A stretch of 8,501 nt of DNA, from contig JABMSA010000415.1 of assembly GCA_013202185.1 (NCBI GenBank), positions 1 to 8,501 on the forward strand, given 5' to 3'. Shown piece by piece: positions 1 through 6,124 of this stretch. Both the position numbers and the translations under genes were made by a program. This DNA comes from Planctomycetota bacterium. Lineage in GTDB: Bacteria; Planctomycetota; PUPC01; JABMSA01. The notes beneath the pieces were generated by a model, which saw only the letters and a program-made list of their open reading frames with translations, had not been told where the DNA came from and searched no databases. Within the stretch, counting starts at the first letter, position 1. Each line of letters begins with the position of its first letter.

Positions 1-72
1 AGGCACTGGGTGAAGATGTAACTTGTGGAATACCAACCGCTTACGACGCCGCTTGTCATTTGCGTTGCTCAT
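1..72 (-). CDS. Possible N-terminal fragment of an unknown protein, cut by the window edge
   Basis: An ATG at 72 opens a minus-strand frame of 24 codons with no stop that runs off the left edge. The peptide begins MSNANDKRRRKR and then turns mixed hydrophobic (LVFHKLHLHPVP). A basic N-terminus like this would suit a membrane or nucleic-acid-binding protein, but no family can be named from so little. It lies 183 bp beyond the stop of the glycoside hydrolase and on the same strand, so it could be a later gene of the same cluster. Against it, no Shine-Dalgarno sequence is visible just upstream, and the frame stays open further upstream. The opposite strand has an open frame over 3-74, but its third codon positions are less GC-rich than those of the minus frame, which favours the minus reading. 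Confidence 0.35.
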   Translation of the reverse strand, partial: MSNANDKRRRKRLVFHKLHLHPVP

Positions 73-171
73 AAGGCGACATAAGGACGTATAATAGGGC
101 GAGCGGTTGCGGCTTGCTGCTGCGAATGCTGGCGTATATTTCCGATAATGCAAGGCGACGTTAGACGTATT
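73..171. repeat. Imperfect direct repeat in the spacer left of the glycoside hydrolase
   Basis: The octamer AAGGCGAC followed closely by ACGTAT occurs at about 73-93 and again at about 152-171; the two copies differ by a short insertion and a few substitutions. They flank an AT-rich stretch that contains a perfect TATAAT at 90-95 (plus strand), whose rc TATTAT could serve the minus-strand ATG at 72. No good -35 was found for either direction. The copies may be operator half-sites or just local duplication. Confidence 0.3.
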
Positions 172-175
172 GGGC

Positions 176-212
176 GGGCTCCGTTGCCTGCATGGCGCAG
201 GCAACGGAGCCC
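176..212. terminator. Perfect 16-bp-stem hairpin downstream of the glycoside hydrolase
   Basis: The arms at 176-191 and 197-212 are exact reverse complements (GGGCTCCGTTGCCTGC against GCAGGCAACGGAGCCC) around a five-base ATGGC loop. It lies 43 bp past the minus-strand hydrolase stop, where a terminator or 3'-end-stabilising hairpin is expected. Neither side carries a T-run, so it is not a canonical intrinsic terminator; transcript stabilisation, Rho-assisted ending or a repeated palindromic element are alternatives. Confidence 0.6.
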
Positions 213-255
213 TTGGGAGAAGATCCTTGTCTTAATGCCTCCAAGATTGGACAGG

Positions 256-3200
256 CTATTTCCGCACGACCAGCTCCGGTGGCTTCATCAGGCCGCACGG
301 GACCAACTGGTATCCCTCGACCCAATTATTCCCCTGGCTCACGAACTCGCCGGGGCCGGTCCAATGGGGCCACTTCTCGCTGAGGTGGAACGGACCGTGG
401 CTGTTGCGGCGGTGGCCGATGACCTGAATGCCGAGAGCGTTGGCCCCCTCGATCAGGCAGTCGGTAACGTCCACCTCGTTGGGCTGCCACGCGATGATGC
501 CGGCTTCCTTTCCGTTGACCAGAATCCGTACCGCTGCGCCGCGGTAGTCGGGCACGGCCACCACCAGCCGCTCGTTCTTGCGGAGCTTCGGGCGGATGGA
601 CGTGACGTAACTGACTGATCCGGAGTAGAATGCCAGCCCCTGCCTGCACCAGTCGCCGATCCGGAGGGCAGTCGGCGGCGACGCGACGGTTACGCTTGTG
701 TCGTCGACCGCCGTGCCGAAGTTGCCGAGCAGATACATGATCTCCAGGCCGGGGTGCTCCTCGGTGTAGTCGCATCGCAACGTAATTTCATTTGTGCCCG
801 TCCGCAGCAGGCCGGGATCGATGGGTATCTTCCGCAGGGAGACATCGACCCACCAGCCGCACTCGGCGTCGTTGCTGAGAGGAACTCCATTGACGGCGAT
901 CTCGAAAGTGTCGGGCCGTTCGAGAGCAAGGTGGAGGTCGCCGGAAGGCAGTGTCTTGACGTTGAACTCGTAAGAGAGTTGCACAGGCACGCTCCTGGGG
1001 TGCTCGGGCTTTTGCCTTGCCCAGGGTTGTACCATCGCTCCGCCCCGTGGCGGGATGTTCATCGCTTCGCGGATCATGCGGTCTACCCGCAGAATCTCCT
1101 CCGCCCTCTGCCGGCGGGCGGTTCCGATGCGGCATTGCGGGCGGTCGAGTACGAGGACGTTCGACTCGGAGAGCGCAATGTCCCATTTCTTCCTGACCAG
1201 GGGTGTGCGGCGGATCTGCTTGTGTGTCTTGCGGGCGGCGGGCGCCGACGTTTTCTTCTTCGGAATCACATACAAGCGGCTGCCCAGTACAGGCAGGCTT
1301 GTTCGGATTTCCCATCCGTCTTTCGTTCTCTTCGCTTCGGTCGCGTGCGCCTCGCCGGTGCCGGGGTCAAGCTCCACGGGCCGGCCCGTGCACTCGGCGA
1401 AGCCACGGATGCGAACGTCGGGGAAAGATGCCTGGCGCTCGCGCACCGCCACGTCATTCATCACGGCGACGTGTCGGCGCATCTGGGCGGGGCTGTGACT
1501 GGTGTTGCACACAAAAAGATAGAAGGCTTCGCGATCTTCGCGCAGCAGATATAGGGCCGGCAGTATCTCGCGGCCGGCGGCGTCGGCGATCGACACCCGG
1601 CGGCATGTATCCGCCACCGCGCGAGCAAGCCCGGCACCGGACGCCGGCGCGCGCGTGCAAAGCTTCGCGAGGTCAACAGCTTCGGCGGACGGCAGTGCGC
1701 CAACGTGTTCTGTGACCTCGCCCGCGAAGACGACCGACCCGCCCGCCTCGCGAAATCTGCGCAGGAGCGCAAGCGTAGACGAGCGAATAGTCTTGAGCGG
1801 CGGCACGACGACTGCCCTGTAGCGGGCCTTGCCTACCGTCAGGACTGCCTCGCCTTTGACTTTCCCGGCCTTTGCGTGGCGGGCGAGGATGTCTTCGTCG
1901 CCATAGTCGTAGTCGATGTTTGCACCGAGGAAGGTATCGCGCGGCATGTTGATGGCATCCTCGCACTCGCGCACGGCCTGCTCGTCTCGTTTGCCCTTTC
2001 GATAGACCGCCCACATGCTTTCGATGGGATGTATGACGAGCAGATCGCGTACTTCCTCGCCGCGGGTCATGGCGACGTGCAAGCGTGCGTAGTAGTCCTC
2101 CACCTTCGGATAGAGCTGCCACCATGGAGACTGGTAGAATATGCCGGCGGGGTAGTCGCGCTTGGCCTGGCCTTCCATCGTATACCACGACAGGTGCTGG
2201 CAGCGGAGGTTGATGCCGAGCGCCACCTGCCAGTCGCCCAGGGCCTTGTGGCCGGCGAACGGAAAATCCCACCCCGTGCAGCCGTAAGTCTCGGTCAGGC
2301 GCCATTTGCTTCCGAACTGATGCGCGACGGAGCTGACCTGTTTGGCTGTGTCGTATATGCGCCAGTATTCTGTCAGGAGGTCCATCCCCGGCGCCTGCAT
2401 GTACTCGTAGGAACGCATTGCGCTTCCACAGACCGTGGTTTGGCTCCACAGGTCGTCTTCGGCCAGCAGGTGCCCGGTGAAGAGCATGTTGTTGCGCTCG
2501 CACCATTCGCCGATCTGCCGCGCGAAGGCCTCGACGAAGAGGCCGGTGATGCATTCATAGTAATGGTAGCGCGGTTGGCTGATCGTTATGCCGTCGACTT
2601 GGAAGAACAGCTCGGGCAAGTGATCGACCAGATCGTATCCGAAGCGCTTCTTGAAGGTGGCCGGCAGTTTGCCTGTCCAGGCGAGGCACGGCGGCTCGCC
2701 CTCCCCCCACATCGAGTATGCCGGCTCGTCGGTGAAGATTCCGGGCACGCGCTTGCCGAAATGACTTCCGCATCGCTTCTTGTACTGCTCGTGCGTGACG
2801 TCGATGAATTTCTTGACGGCCTCCGGGTTAAGCGTATCGAGGTAGGTATGGCCGTTGTACCAGCTTGATTCGTCCATGATCTTGCCCCGGAAAGCCAGAA
2901 TGCATTCGCCTTTCGACAGCTTGGGGCTTTTGCCCTTGGGGATGCGTTGCAGGCCGGTGGCGCTTGAGCCGTCCACTTTTGCAGTGAAGGCGGCTATGGC
3001 GTCGGAGTCCCATTTCAATTGCTTCGCGTCGGCGAGCACGTGCAACTGCACCGAGCGCATCGCGTACTTGCGGTTCTTCGTCACGAGTCCGCCTGCGGCG
3101 CCGGAGGGCCAGCGATCTTCGTCGTAGAGCCATGCCTCCATGTCCAGCTTTTCGGCTTCGTCGATGCACGCATCCACGCACTCGAACCACTCGTCGGAGA

Positions 3201-3381
3201 GGTAAGCTGTATCGAGCCCCACGCGCGAGTGCATGAAGAAGCCACCGAGCCCCATGCGTTTCATTACGCGCACCTGCCGGCGCAGTTCTTGCGGATCGAG
3301 CTTGCCATTCCATGCCCAAAAGGGCTTGCCCCGGTACTTGCTTCCGGGGTCCTTGAAGTCCTTCATCAGCTTCGCGTTCAC
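256..3381 (-). CDS. Large GH106-like glycoside hydrolase (putative alpha-L-rhamnosidase type)
   Basis: This 1041-residue protein begins with the 'YRGKPFWAWNGKLDPQEL' and 'MGLGGFFMHSRVGL' segments (about 17-56), followed by 'MEAWLYDEDRWPSG' (81-94), which are hallmarks of large GH106-like glycosyl hydrolases common in planctomycetes and relatives. Residues about 15-450 should form the (beta/alpha)8 barrel. 'GIFTDEPAYSM' (E219) and 'RLTETYGCTGWDF' (E364) are the best candidates for the acidic catalytic pair, by inference from barrel position only. Residues about 510-560 look like a glutamine-amidotransferase-like or Rossmann-type segment seen in such barrels, and about 800-1000 resembles GH2-type galactose-binding beta-sandwiches. 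There is no signal peptide or lipobox, so it probably acts in the cytoplasm on imported oligosaccharides. The GTG start at 3381 is supported by AAGGAG seven bases upstream. It follows the propeller-type gene by 53 bp and is probably co-transcribed with it. Substrate is not established; rhamnosidase activity is only the nearest family guess. Confidence 0.88.
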   Translation of the reverse strand: MNAKLMKDFKDPGSKYRGKPFWAWNGKLDPQELRRQVRVMKRMGLGGFFMHSRVGLDTAYLSDEWFECVDACIDEAEKLDMEAWLYDEDRWPSGAAGGLVTKNRKYAMRSVQLHVLADAKQLKWDSDAIAAFTAKVDGSSATGLQRIPKGKSPKLSKGECILAFRGKIMDESSWYNGHTYLDTLNPEAVKKFIDVTHEQYKKRCGSHFGKRVPGIFTDEPAYSMWGEGEPPCLAWTGKLPATFKKRFGYDLVDHLPELFFQVDGITISQPRYHYYECITGLFVEAFARQIGEWCERNNMLFTGHLLAEDDLWSQTTVCGSAMRSYEYMQAPGMDLLTEYWRIYDTAKQVSSVAHQFGSKWRLTETYGCTGWDFPFAGHKALGDWQVALGINLRCQHLSWYTMEGQAKRDYPAGIFYQSPWWQLYPKVEDYYARLHVAMTRGEEVRDLLVIHPIESMWAVYRKGKRDEQAVRECEDAINMPRDTFLGANIDYDYGDEDILARHAKAGKVKGEAVLTVGKARYRAVVVPPLKTIRSSTLALLRRFREAGGSVVFAGEVTEHVGALPSAEAVDLAKLCTRAPASGAGLARAVADTCRRVSIADAAGREILPALYLLREDREAFYLFVCNTSHSPAQMRRHVAVMNDVAVRERQASFPDVRIRGFAECTGRPVELDPGTGEAHATEAKRTKDGWEIRTSLPVLGSRLYVIPKKKTSAPAARKTHKQIRRTPLVRKKWDIALSESNVLVLDRPQCRIGTARRQRAEEILRVDRMIREAMNIPPRGGAMVQPWARQKPEHPRSVPVQLSYEFNVKTLPSGDLHLALERPDTFEIAVNGVPLSNDAECGWWVDVSLRKIPIDPGLLRTGTNEITLRCDYTEEHPGLEIMYLLGNFGTAVDDTSVTVASPPTALRIGDWCRQGLAFYSGSVSYVTSIRPKLRKNERLVVAVPDYRGAAVRILVNGKEAGIIAWQPNEVDVTDCLIEGANALGIQVIGHRRNSHGPFHLSEKWPHWTGPGEFVSQGNNWVEGYQLVPCGLMKPPELVVRK

Positions 3382-3385
3382 GAGA

Positions 3386-3395
3386 ATTCTCCTTG
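3386..3395 (-). promoter_or_regulatory. Ribosome binding site that fixes the hydrolase GTG start
   Basis: The minus strand reads AACAAGGAGAATTCTC immediately before the GTG at 3381, placing AAGGAG seven bases from the start codon. The next in-frame ATG (codon 6) lacks a comparable site and would trim the conserved N-terminus only slightly, so GTG is preferred. Confidence 0.75.
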
Positions 3396-3434
3396 TTCTC
3401 TCTTACCTGTCGGTCCTGTGCAGATACAGCTTGT

Positions 3435-4862
3435 TCATTTTATCACTACCAGCACTCCGCGTTTCAGCTCGGCGCGGAGCTTCCCGGCGATGTATACCTT
3501 TCGCATGCTGTTGGCGTCGTAGACGGCGGCGATGTGCGTCCAGGAGTCGGCGGGGTATTTGTATGACGCGCGCGGCCAGGCCACTTCGCTGCCGTACATT
3601 CCCTTGGCCGAGATGCCGTTGTGGATGTCGAGCCGAAAGCCTCCGGGCGCTCCGCCTCGCGACTTGTCCATTATGATGCCGGCTGACCCGGACAGGCCCT
3701 GGGTCGTCTTCGGGCGTACCCATGCCTCGAGCGTGCATGACTTGCTGAAGTTGAGGCGCCGATCCGGTTCAGCCTTCACGTGGGACCCTCGCCCCTTGAC
3801 GCGAATGCAGGTGCGGTCGCCTTCGGTTACTTGTTCGACATCTCCGATTATCTTGCCGTCGAGGCCGTCGCCTGCCGTGTCGCCCTGGCGGGCGGTTATG
3901 GTGTATCGGCCTGCCTTGCGGTAGGTGTGACGTCCGGCGGGGGCCGTCTCTTTCGTTTCGTCGCCGTAGCCCCACTCCCAGTCGCCGTCACTTGGTGCGG
4001 ACATCTTGACGGTGAAGGGCACCTCGCCGACGCGATAACCCATGCCGGGGTAATCTATGAAGGGCACCATCCTCTTGTTGATGCCCCCGCCGTCGTACAT
4101 CATCACGCCCGAGTGCCCGGCCGATTCTCCCATGTGAAAGAAGCGGTAGCTGTTGTCGGGCGCGATGCACCCTTCGCAGCCGTTCCCGTAATGCTGCCAC
4201 GAGCCGTTGGGCAGGGTGGCGACGCCGGCGTTGGGATGCGGAAATTCGCTCCCCGTGCGTGTGCCGTCCGCCGAAACCTGAAAACCATTCGAGCATGAGA
4301 CCACCTTGTTCCACACCGATTCCTTCACCTGGGGATTGTCCAGTTGATAACGGTTCACCGGGTAATTGAACTCCGCCGCGCCCGCGTAAACCCACTCGAT
4401 GCCGGTGTCCGAGTCGAACCATGTGCACAAGCCGAAACCGTTGACAAGGAACCGCTTGTTCTTGGCGTCCCAGCCAACCACGTACACCTTGCCGGCGGGC
4501 ACGTCGGAAAACACGACCCGGGAGCCGTCGTGCGTGATGCTCGGGTTGCCGTAGCTTGCCGGGCCGGGCAGGATCACGCGCTCCTTGCCATCGAGCTTAA
4601 TTTTCTCATTCCCCTTTCGCAGCGTGTCTTGTCTTTCTTGCCCGGAAAAGCCCACGCCAATCTTTTCGAGCGTGCCGACGGCCGGGCCGCCAAGGAAATC
4701 CTCCGGCCCATCGTGCCACAAGTATATAATATCCTGCGAAAGTTCGCAAGTAATTCCAGGGAAAAAAGCACGGCTGTGCGCCCGCCAAAAAACTCTTACG
4801 CTTTCGGAATCAGGTGAATTGGAGCCCCTCAGCCCTTCGATCCGATACTGTCGTCGGAACAC
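3435..4862 (-). CDS. Propeller-like / PKD / LamG-like protein, start unresolved and C-terminus short
   Basis: The open frame has 475 codons. Residues about 105-275 carry TolB/WD40-like repeats ('ITHDGSRVVFSDVPAGKVYVVGWD', split here as ITHDGSRVVFSD plus AGKVYVVGWD; 'GIEWVYAG'; 'FQVSADGTRTGSEFPHPNAGVAT'; 'GNGCEGCIAPDNSYRFF'), matching a propeller family I recall from planctomycetes and lentisphaerae. Residues 294-328 form a PKD-like unit ('WEWGYGDE ... HTYRKAGRYTITARQ'). Residues about 333-465 look like the first part of a LamG/concanavalin-like domain ('TLEAWVRP', 'DSWTHIAAVYD', 'VYIAGKL'). The stop comes right after that strand, so the final LamG strands seem absent: likely truncation. Residues 1-60 show no family resemblance, no signal peptide, and cover a good promoter; the true start may be downstream (for example GTG at 4655) or the 5' end may be damaged. 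Such proteins are usually exported and bind glycans, which conflicts with the missing signal. It is followed by the glycoside hydrolase. Confidence 0.65.
   Translation of the reverse strand: MFRRQYRIEGLRGSNSPDSESVRVFWRAHSRAFFPGITCELSQDIIYLWHDGPEDFLGGPAVGTLEKIGVGFSGQERQDTLRKGNEKIKLDGKERVILPGPASYGNPSITHDGSRVVFSDVPAGKVYVVGWDAKNKRFLVNGFGLCTWFDSDTGIEWVYAGAAEFNYPVNRYQLDNPQVKESVWNKVVSCSNGFQVSADGTRTGSEFPHPNAGVATLPNGSWQHYGNGCEGCIAPDNSYRFFHMGESAGHSGVMMYDGGGINKRMVPFIDYPGMGYRVGEVPFTVKMSAPSDGDWEWGYGDETKETAPAGRHTYRKAGRYTITARQGDTAGDGLDGKIIGDVEQVTEGDRTCIRVKGRGSHVKAEPDRRLNFSKSCTLEAWVRPKTTQGLSGSAGIIMDKSRGGAPGGFRLDIHNGISAKGMYGSEVAWPRASYKYPADSWTHIAAVYDANSMRKVYIAGKLRAELKRGVLVVIK
4721..4749 (-). promoter_or_regulatory. 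Sigma70-type promoter for the propeller/hydrolase pair
   Basis: On the minus strand TTGCGA (4749-4744) and TATACT (4726-4721) are separated by exactly 17 bp. Transcription would start near 4714. A GGAGGA at 4704-4699 follows, but the nearest start codon after it (TTG at 4693) is out of frame with the conserved propeller sequence. The promoter falls inside the 5' part of the open frame, which argues that the first 48 codons are not translated. Confidence 0.5.
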
Positions 4863-4894
4863 GGACCCGAGCGATGAAGCAATGAGAATAGCGC

Positions 4895-5206
4895 TTGCGG
4901 GCGATCCGCGCGCTCGAGGCGGCGGGGGTCAGCTTTGTGGACCTGGCCAACTTTATTGTTGAAATCGGCCCGACGATGAGGAGAATAGAACTTTACACCA
5001 CCGTGATCGACCGCTTCCAGGTGAACCTGGCCAAGGGGGAAGAGCACGAAGGAATATGCAGACGGATGGAGGAGCTTTCTGCGGAGATGGGAACCAAACT
5101 GGAACGAAACGACGGACGGCTGTGCGTTGAAGTTGCGTTTTGCCGTGGCCCGCGCGGGCGGCCTGGGTGCCCTTTCGAGGAGAATGACAATGCCGATAAA
5201 CGTTAA
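4895..5206 (+). CDS. Small hypothetical protein, 103 residues
   Basis: The frame begins at a TTG that comes three bases after an in-frame TAG; a weak GAGA lies seven bases upstream. The protein has helical, amphipathic character (ALEAAGVSFVDLANFIVEIG, then MRRIELYTTVIDRFQVNLA) and an acidic middle (KGEEHEGICRRMEELSAEM), with two cysteines near the C-terminus. I do not recognise the family. Codon bias and the regular helical pattern in 10-75 look like genuine coding sequence, whereas the final 25 residues are less convincing. It may be the 3' portion of a longer gene that lost its 5' end, since two stops (TGA, TAG) sit directly before the TTG. It overlaps the longest plausible start of the PEBP gene by 17 bases, which suggests translational coupling if both are real. 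Confidence 0.45.
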   Translation: MRAIRALEAAGVSFVDLANFIVEIGPTMRRIELYTTVIDRFQVNLAKGEEHEGICRRMEELSAEMGTKLERNDGRLCVEVAFCRGPRGRPGCPFEENDNADKR

Positions 5207-5777
5207 ACGGCGTGGCGGGATGTCCGAAGCTCTACCGGCGGCGCTTGTCGTCGTTGTTGCGGCTGTTTTCGGATGCACGTCTGAGGAGGAAGGAAAAATG
5301 GCCGAAGTGGAAATCGCCGTGATCACGGTAAGCAGTCCGGGGTTCGAGCAAGGGGGCGCTATCCCTCGCGAGCACACGGCCGACGGCAGTAATGTGTCGC
5401 CTGCGTTGCAGTGGACTGACGTGCCATACGGCACGAGGAGCATCGCGCTGGTGTGCGTAGATCCCGACGCGCCCGGCGGCTCGTTTGTGCATTGGGTGAT
5501 ATTCAACATCGATGCGTCGACTACGCAACTGCCGCGCGGCATACCGGCGTCGGCGAAGCTGGCCGACGGCGCGCTGCAGGGCAGGAACGGTTTCGGCAAG
5601 ATCGGCTACGGCGGCCCCGCCCCGCCCAAGGGCCCGTCTCACCGCTACTTCTTCAAGGTCTACGCGCTCGACACGATGCTCGACCTCGGGCCCGGCTGCT
5701 CGCACCACCAGCTCATGCAGGCGATTGCAGGCCACATCCACGCCGAAGGTGAGCTGATGGGCAAGTACGGCCGGTAG
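5190..5777 (+). CDS. PEBP/YbhB-family protein, possibly a lipoprotein
   Basis: Phosphatidylethanolamine-binding-protein (Raf kinase inhibitor-like, YbhB/YbcL) signatures are clear: the 'DPDAPGGSFVHWVIFNI' ligand-site segment and the 'GYGGPAPPKGPSHRYFFKVYALD' region (given in parts: GYGGPAPPKG, SHRYFFKVYALD). These proteins bind small anionic or lipid ligands; the role of bacterial members is poorly known. From ATG 5190 (AGGAG seven bases upstream) the N-terminus is MPINVKRRGGMSE, a hydrophobic run ALPAALVVVVAAVFG, and Cys-29 followed by TSEEEG, a lipoprotein-type signal, although the -2 residue of the lipobox (Phe) is unusual. A second start at 5298 gives MAEVEIAV and 159 residues, the normal YbhB size, and is preceded by AGGAGG eight bases away. 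Both forms are plausible. It is followed by a structured spacer, then the convergent MFS gene. Confidence 0.88.
   Translation: MPINVKRRGGMSEALPAALVVVVAAVFGCTSEEEGKMAEVEIAVITVSSPGFEQGGAIPREHTADGSNVSPALQWTDVPYGTRSIALVCVDPDAPGGSFVHWVIFNIDASTTQLPRGIPASAKLADGALQGRNGFGKIGYGGPAPPKGPSHRYFFKVYALDTMLDLGPGCSHHQLMQAIAGHIHAEGELMGKYGR
5284..5300 (+). promoter_or_regulatory. Internal Shine-Dalgarno and start giving a mature-length PEBP
   Basis: AGGAGG at 5284-5289 is eight bases before the ATG at 5298. The same bases encode the Glu-rich stretch after the lipoprotein cysteine, so the sequence could serve as both tether codons and a ribosome binding site. It would yield a cytosolic 159-residue product without the signal sequence. 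Confidence 0.45.
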
Positions 5778-5827
5778 CCACAGAGCTAAATACACCTGTT
5801 CGCAAATACGGTCACGTACTTGTAGAG

Positions 5828-5844
5828 ACGCCCCACCGGGGCGT
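5828..5844. terminator. GC-rich hairpin after the PEBP gene
   Basis: ACGCCCC (5828-5834) and GGGGCGT (5838-5844) form a perfect 7-bp stem with an ACC loop, 50 bp beyond the PEBP stop. Two further pairs are possible beyond one mismatch. No T-run follows. The TGTAGAGACGCCCC lead-in resembles a dispersed palindromic element I recall from other bacterial genomes, so it may be a repeat rather than a terminator. Confidence 0.45.
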
Positions 5845-5863
5845 ATCCGTTTAGCGTGCCCCC

Positions 5864-5880
5864 TGCCGACTTGTCCGGCA
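5864..5880. repeat. Short hairpin in the PEBP-MFS spacer
   Basis: TGCCG (5864-5868) and CGGCA (5876-5880) pair around a seven-base ACTTGTC loop. The stem is only five pairs and there is no T-run, so it is weak by itself, but it lies 20 bp from the preceding hairpin. Confidence 0.3.
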
Positions 5881-5944
5881 GATGCGTAAGATTGACAGGC
5901 TACGTGCGCCGAACACCCAACCCCCCCGGCCGCCTGCCTTTCTT

Positions 5945-5970
5945 CCGAGCCTGCCAGACGGCAGACTCGG
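5945..5970. terminator. Imperfect 11-bp hairpin in the PEBP-MFS spacer
   Basis: CCGAG-C-CTGCC (5945-5955) pairs with GGCAG-A-CTCGG (5960-5970) across an AGAC tetraloop, with one C/A mismatch. On the minus strand it lies about 155 bp after the MFS stop; on the plus strand about 170 bp after the PEBP stop. No T-run adjoins it, so termination is only one possible role. Confidence 0.4.
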
Positions 5971-6124
5971 CAGAAATGCAATCGTTGCCTGCTGCATGCA
6001 AATTGCCATCGCGTGCAGTGCGAGGGCGCTCGCTACGTCCGTCGCCCATGACAGGGAATTACCCTCGAGCCAACAGGCCCAAATGGACCCGAAACAAGAT
6101 TATTCGAACTTACGCGAGCAAGTA

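Larger units (their letters stand above)
5778..6124. other. Non-coding spacer between convergent PEBP and MFS genes
   Basis: About 347 bp without a convincing gene. The only plus frame over most of it (from about 5856) is Arg/Pro-rich with no recognisable domain or ribosome binding site, so it is treated as noise. The spacer holds three hairpins, listed separately, which fits its position between two convergent 3' ends. Nothing else was seen. Confidence 0.6.

Noticed and set aside
3..74. Plus-strand C-terminal fragment (ALGEDVTCGIPTAYDA...) ending at TAA 72-74
   Set aside because: The opposite minus frame has GC-richer third positions, in keeping with the rest of the window, so it is preferred; this reading cannot be fully excluded.
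152..171. attC-like integron recombination site suggested by GTTAGAC
   Set aside because: The GTTAGAC core matches GTTRRRY, but no matching RYYYAAC arm lies upstream and there is no integrase or cassette array.
148..618. 156-codon plus-strand frame at the left end
   Set aside because: It is antisense to the hydrolase C-terminus, crosses the perfect hairpin, and has no ribosome binding site or recognisable domain.
1705..2868. 387-codon plus-strand open frame inside the glycoside hydrolase
   Set aside because: It is antisense to a well-supported hydrolase frame with conserved motifs on the minus strand and shows no family signature of its own; such frames are common opposite GC-rich genes.
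4829..5599. 256-codon minus-strand frame opposite the PEBP gene
   Set aside because: It runs antisense to the clearly conserved PEBP motifs and is low-complexity (Ser/Pro/Arg-rich).
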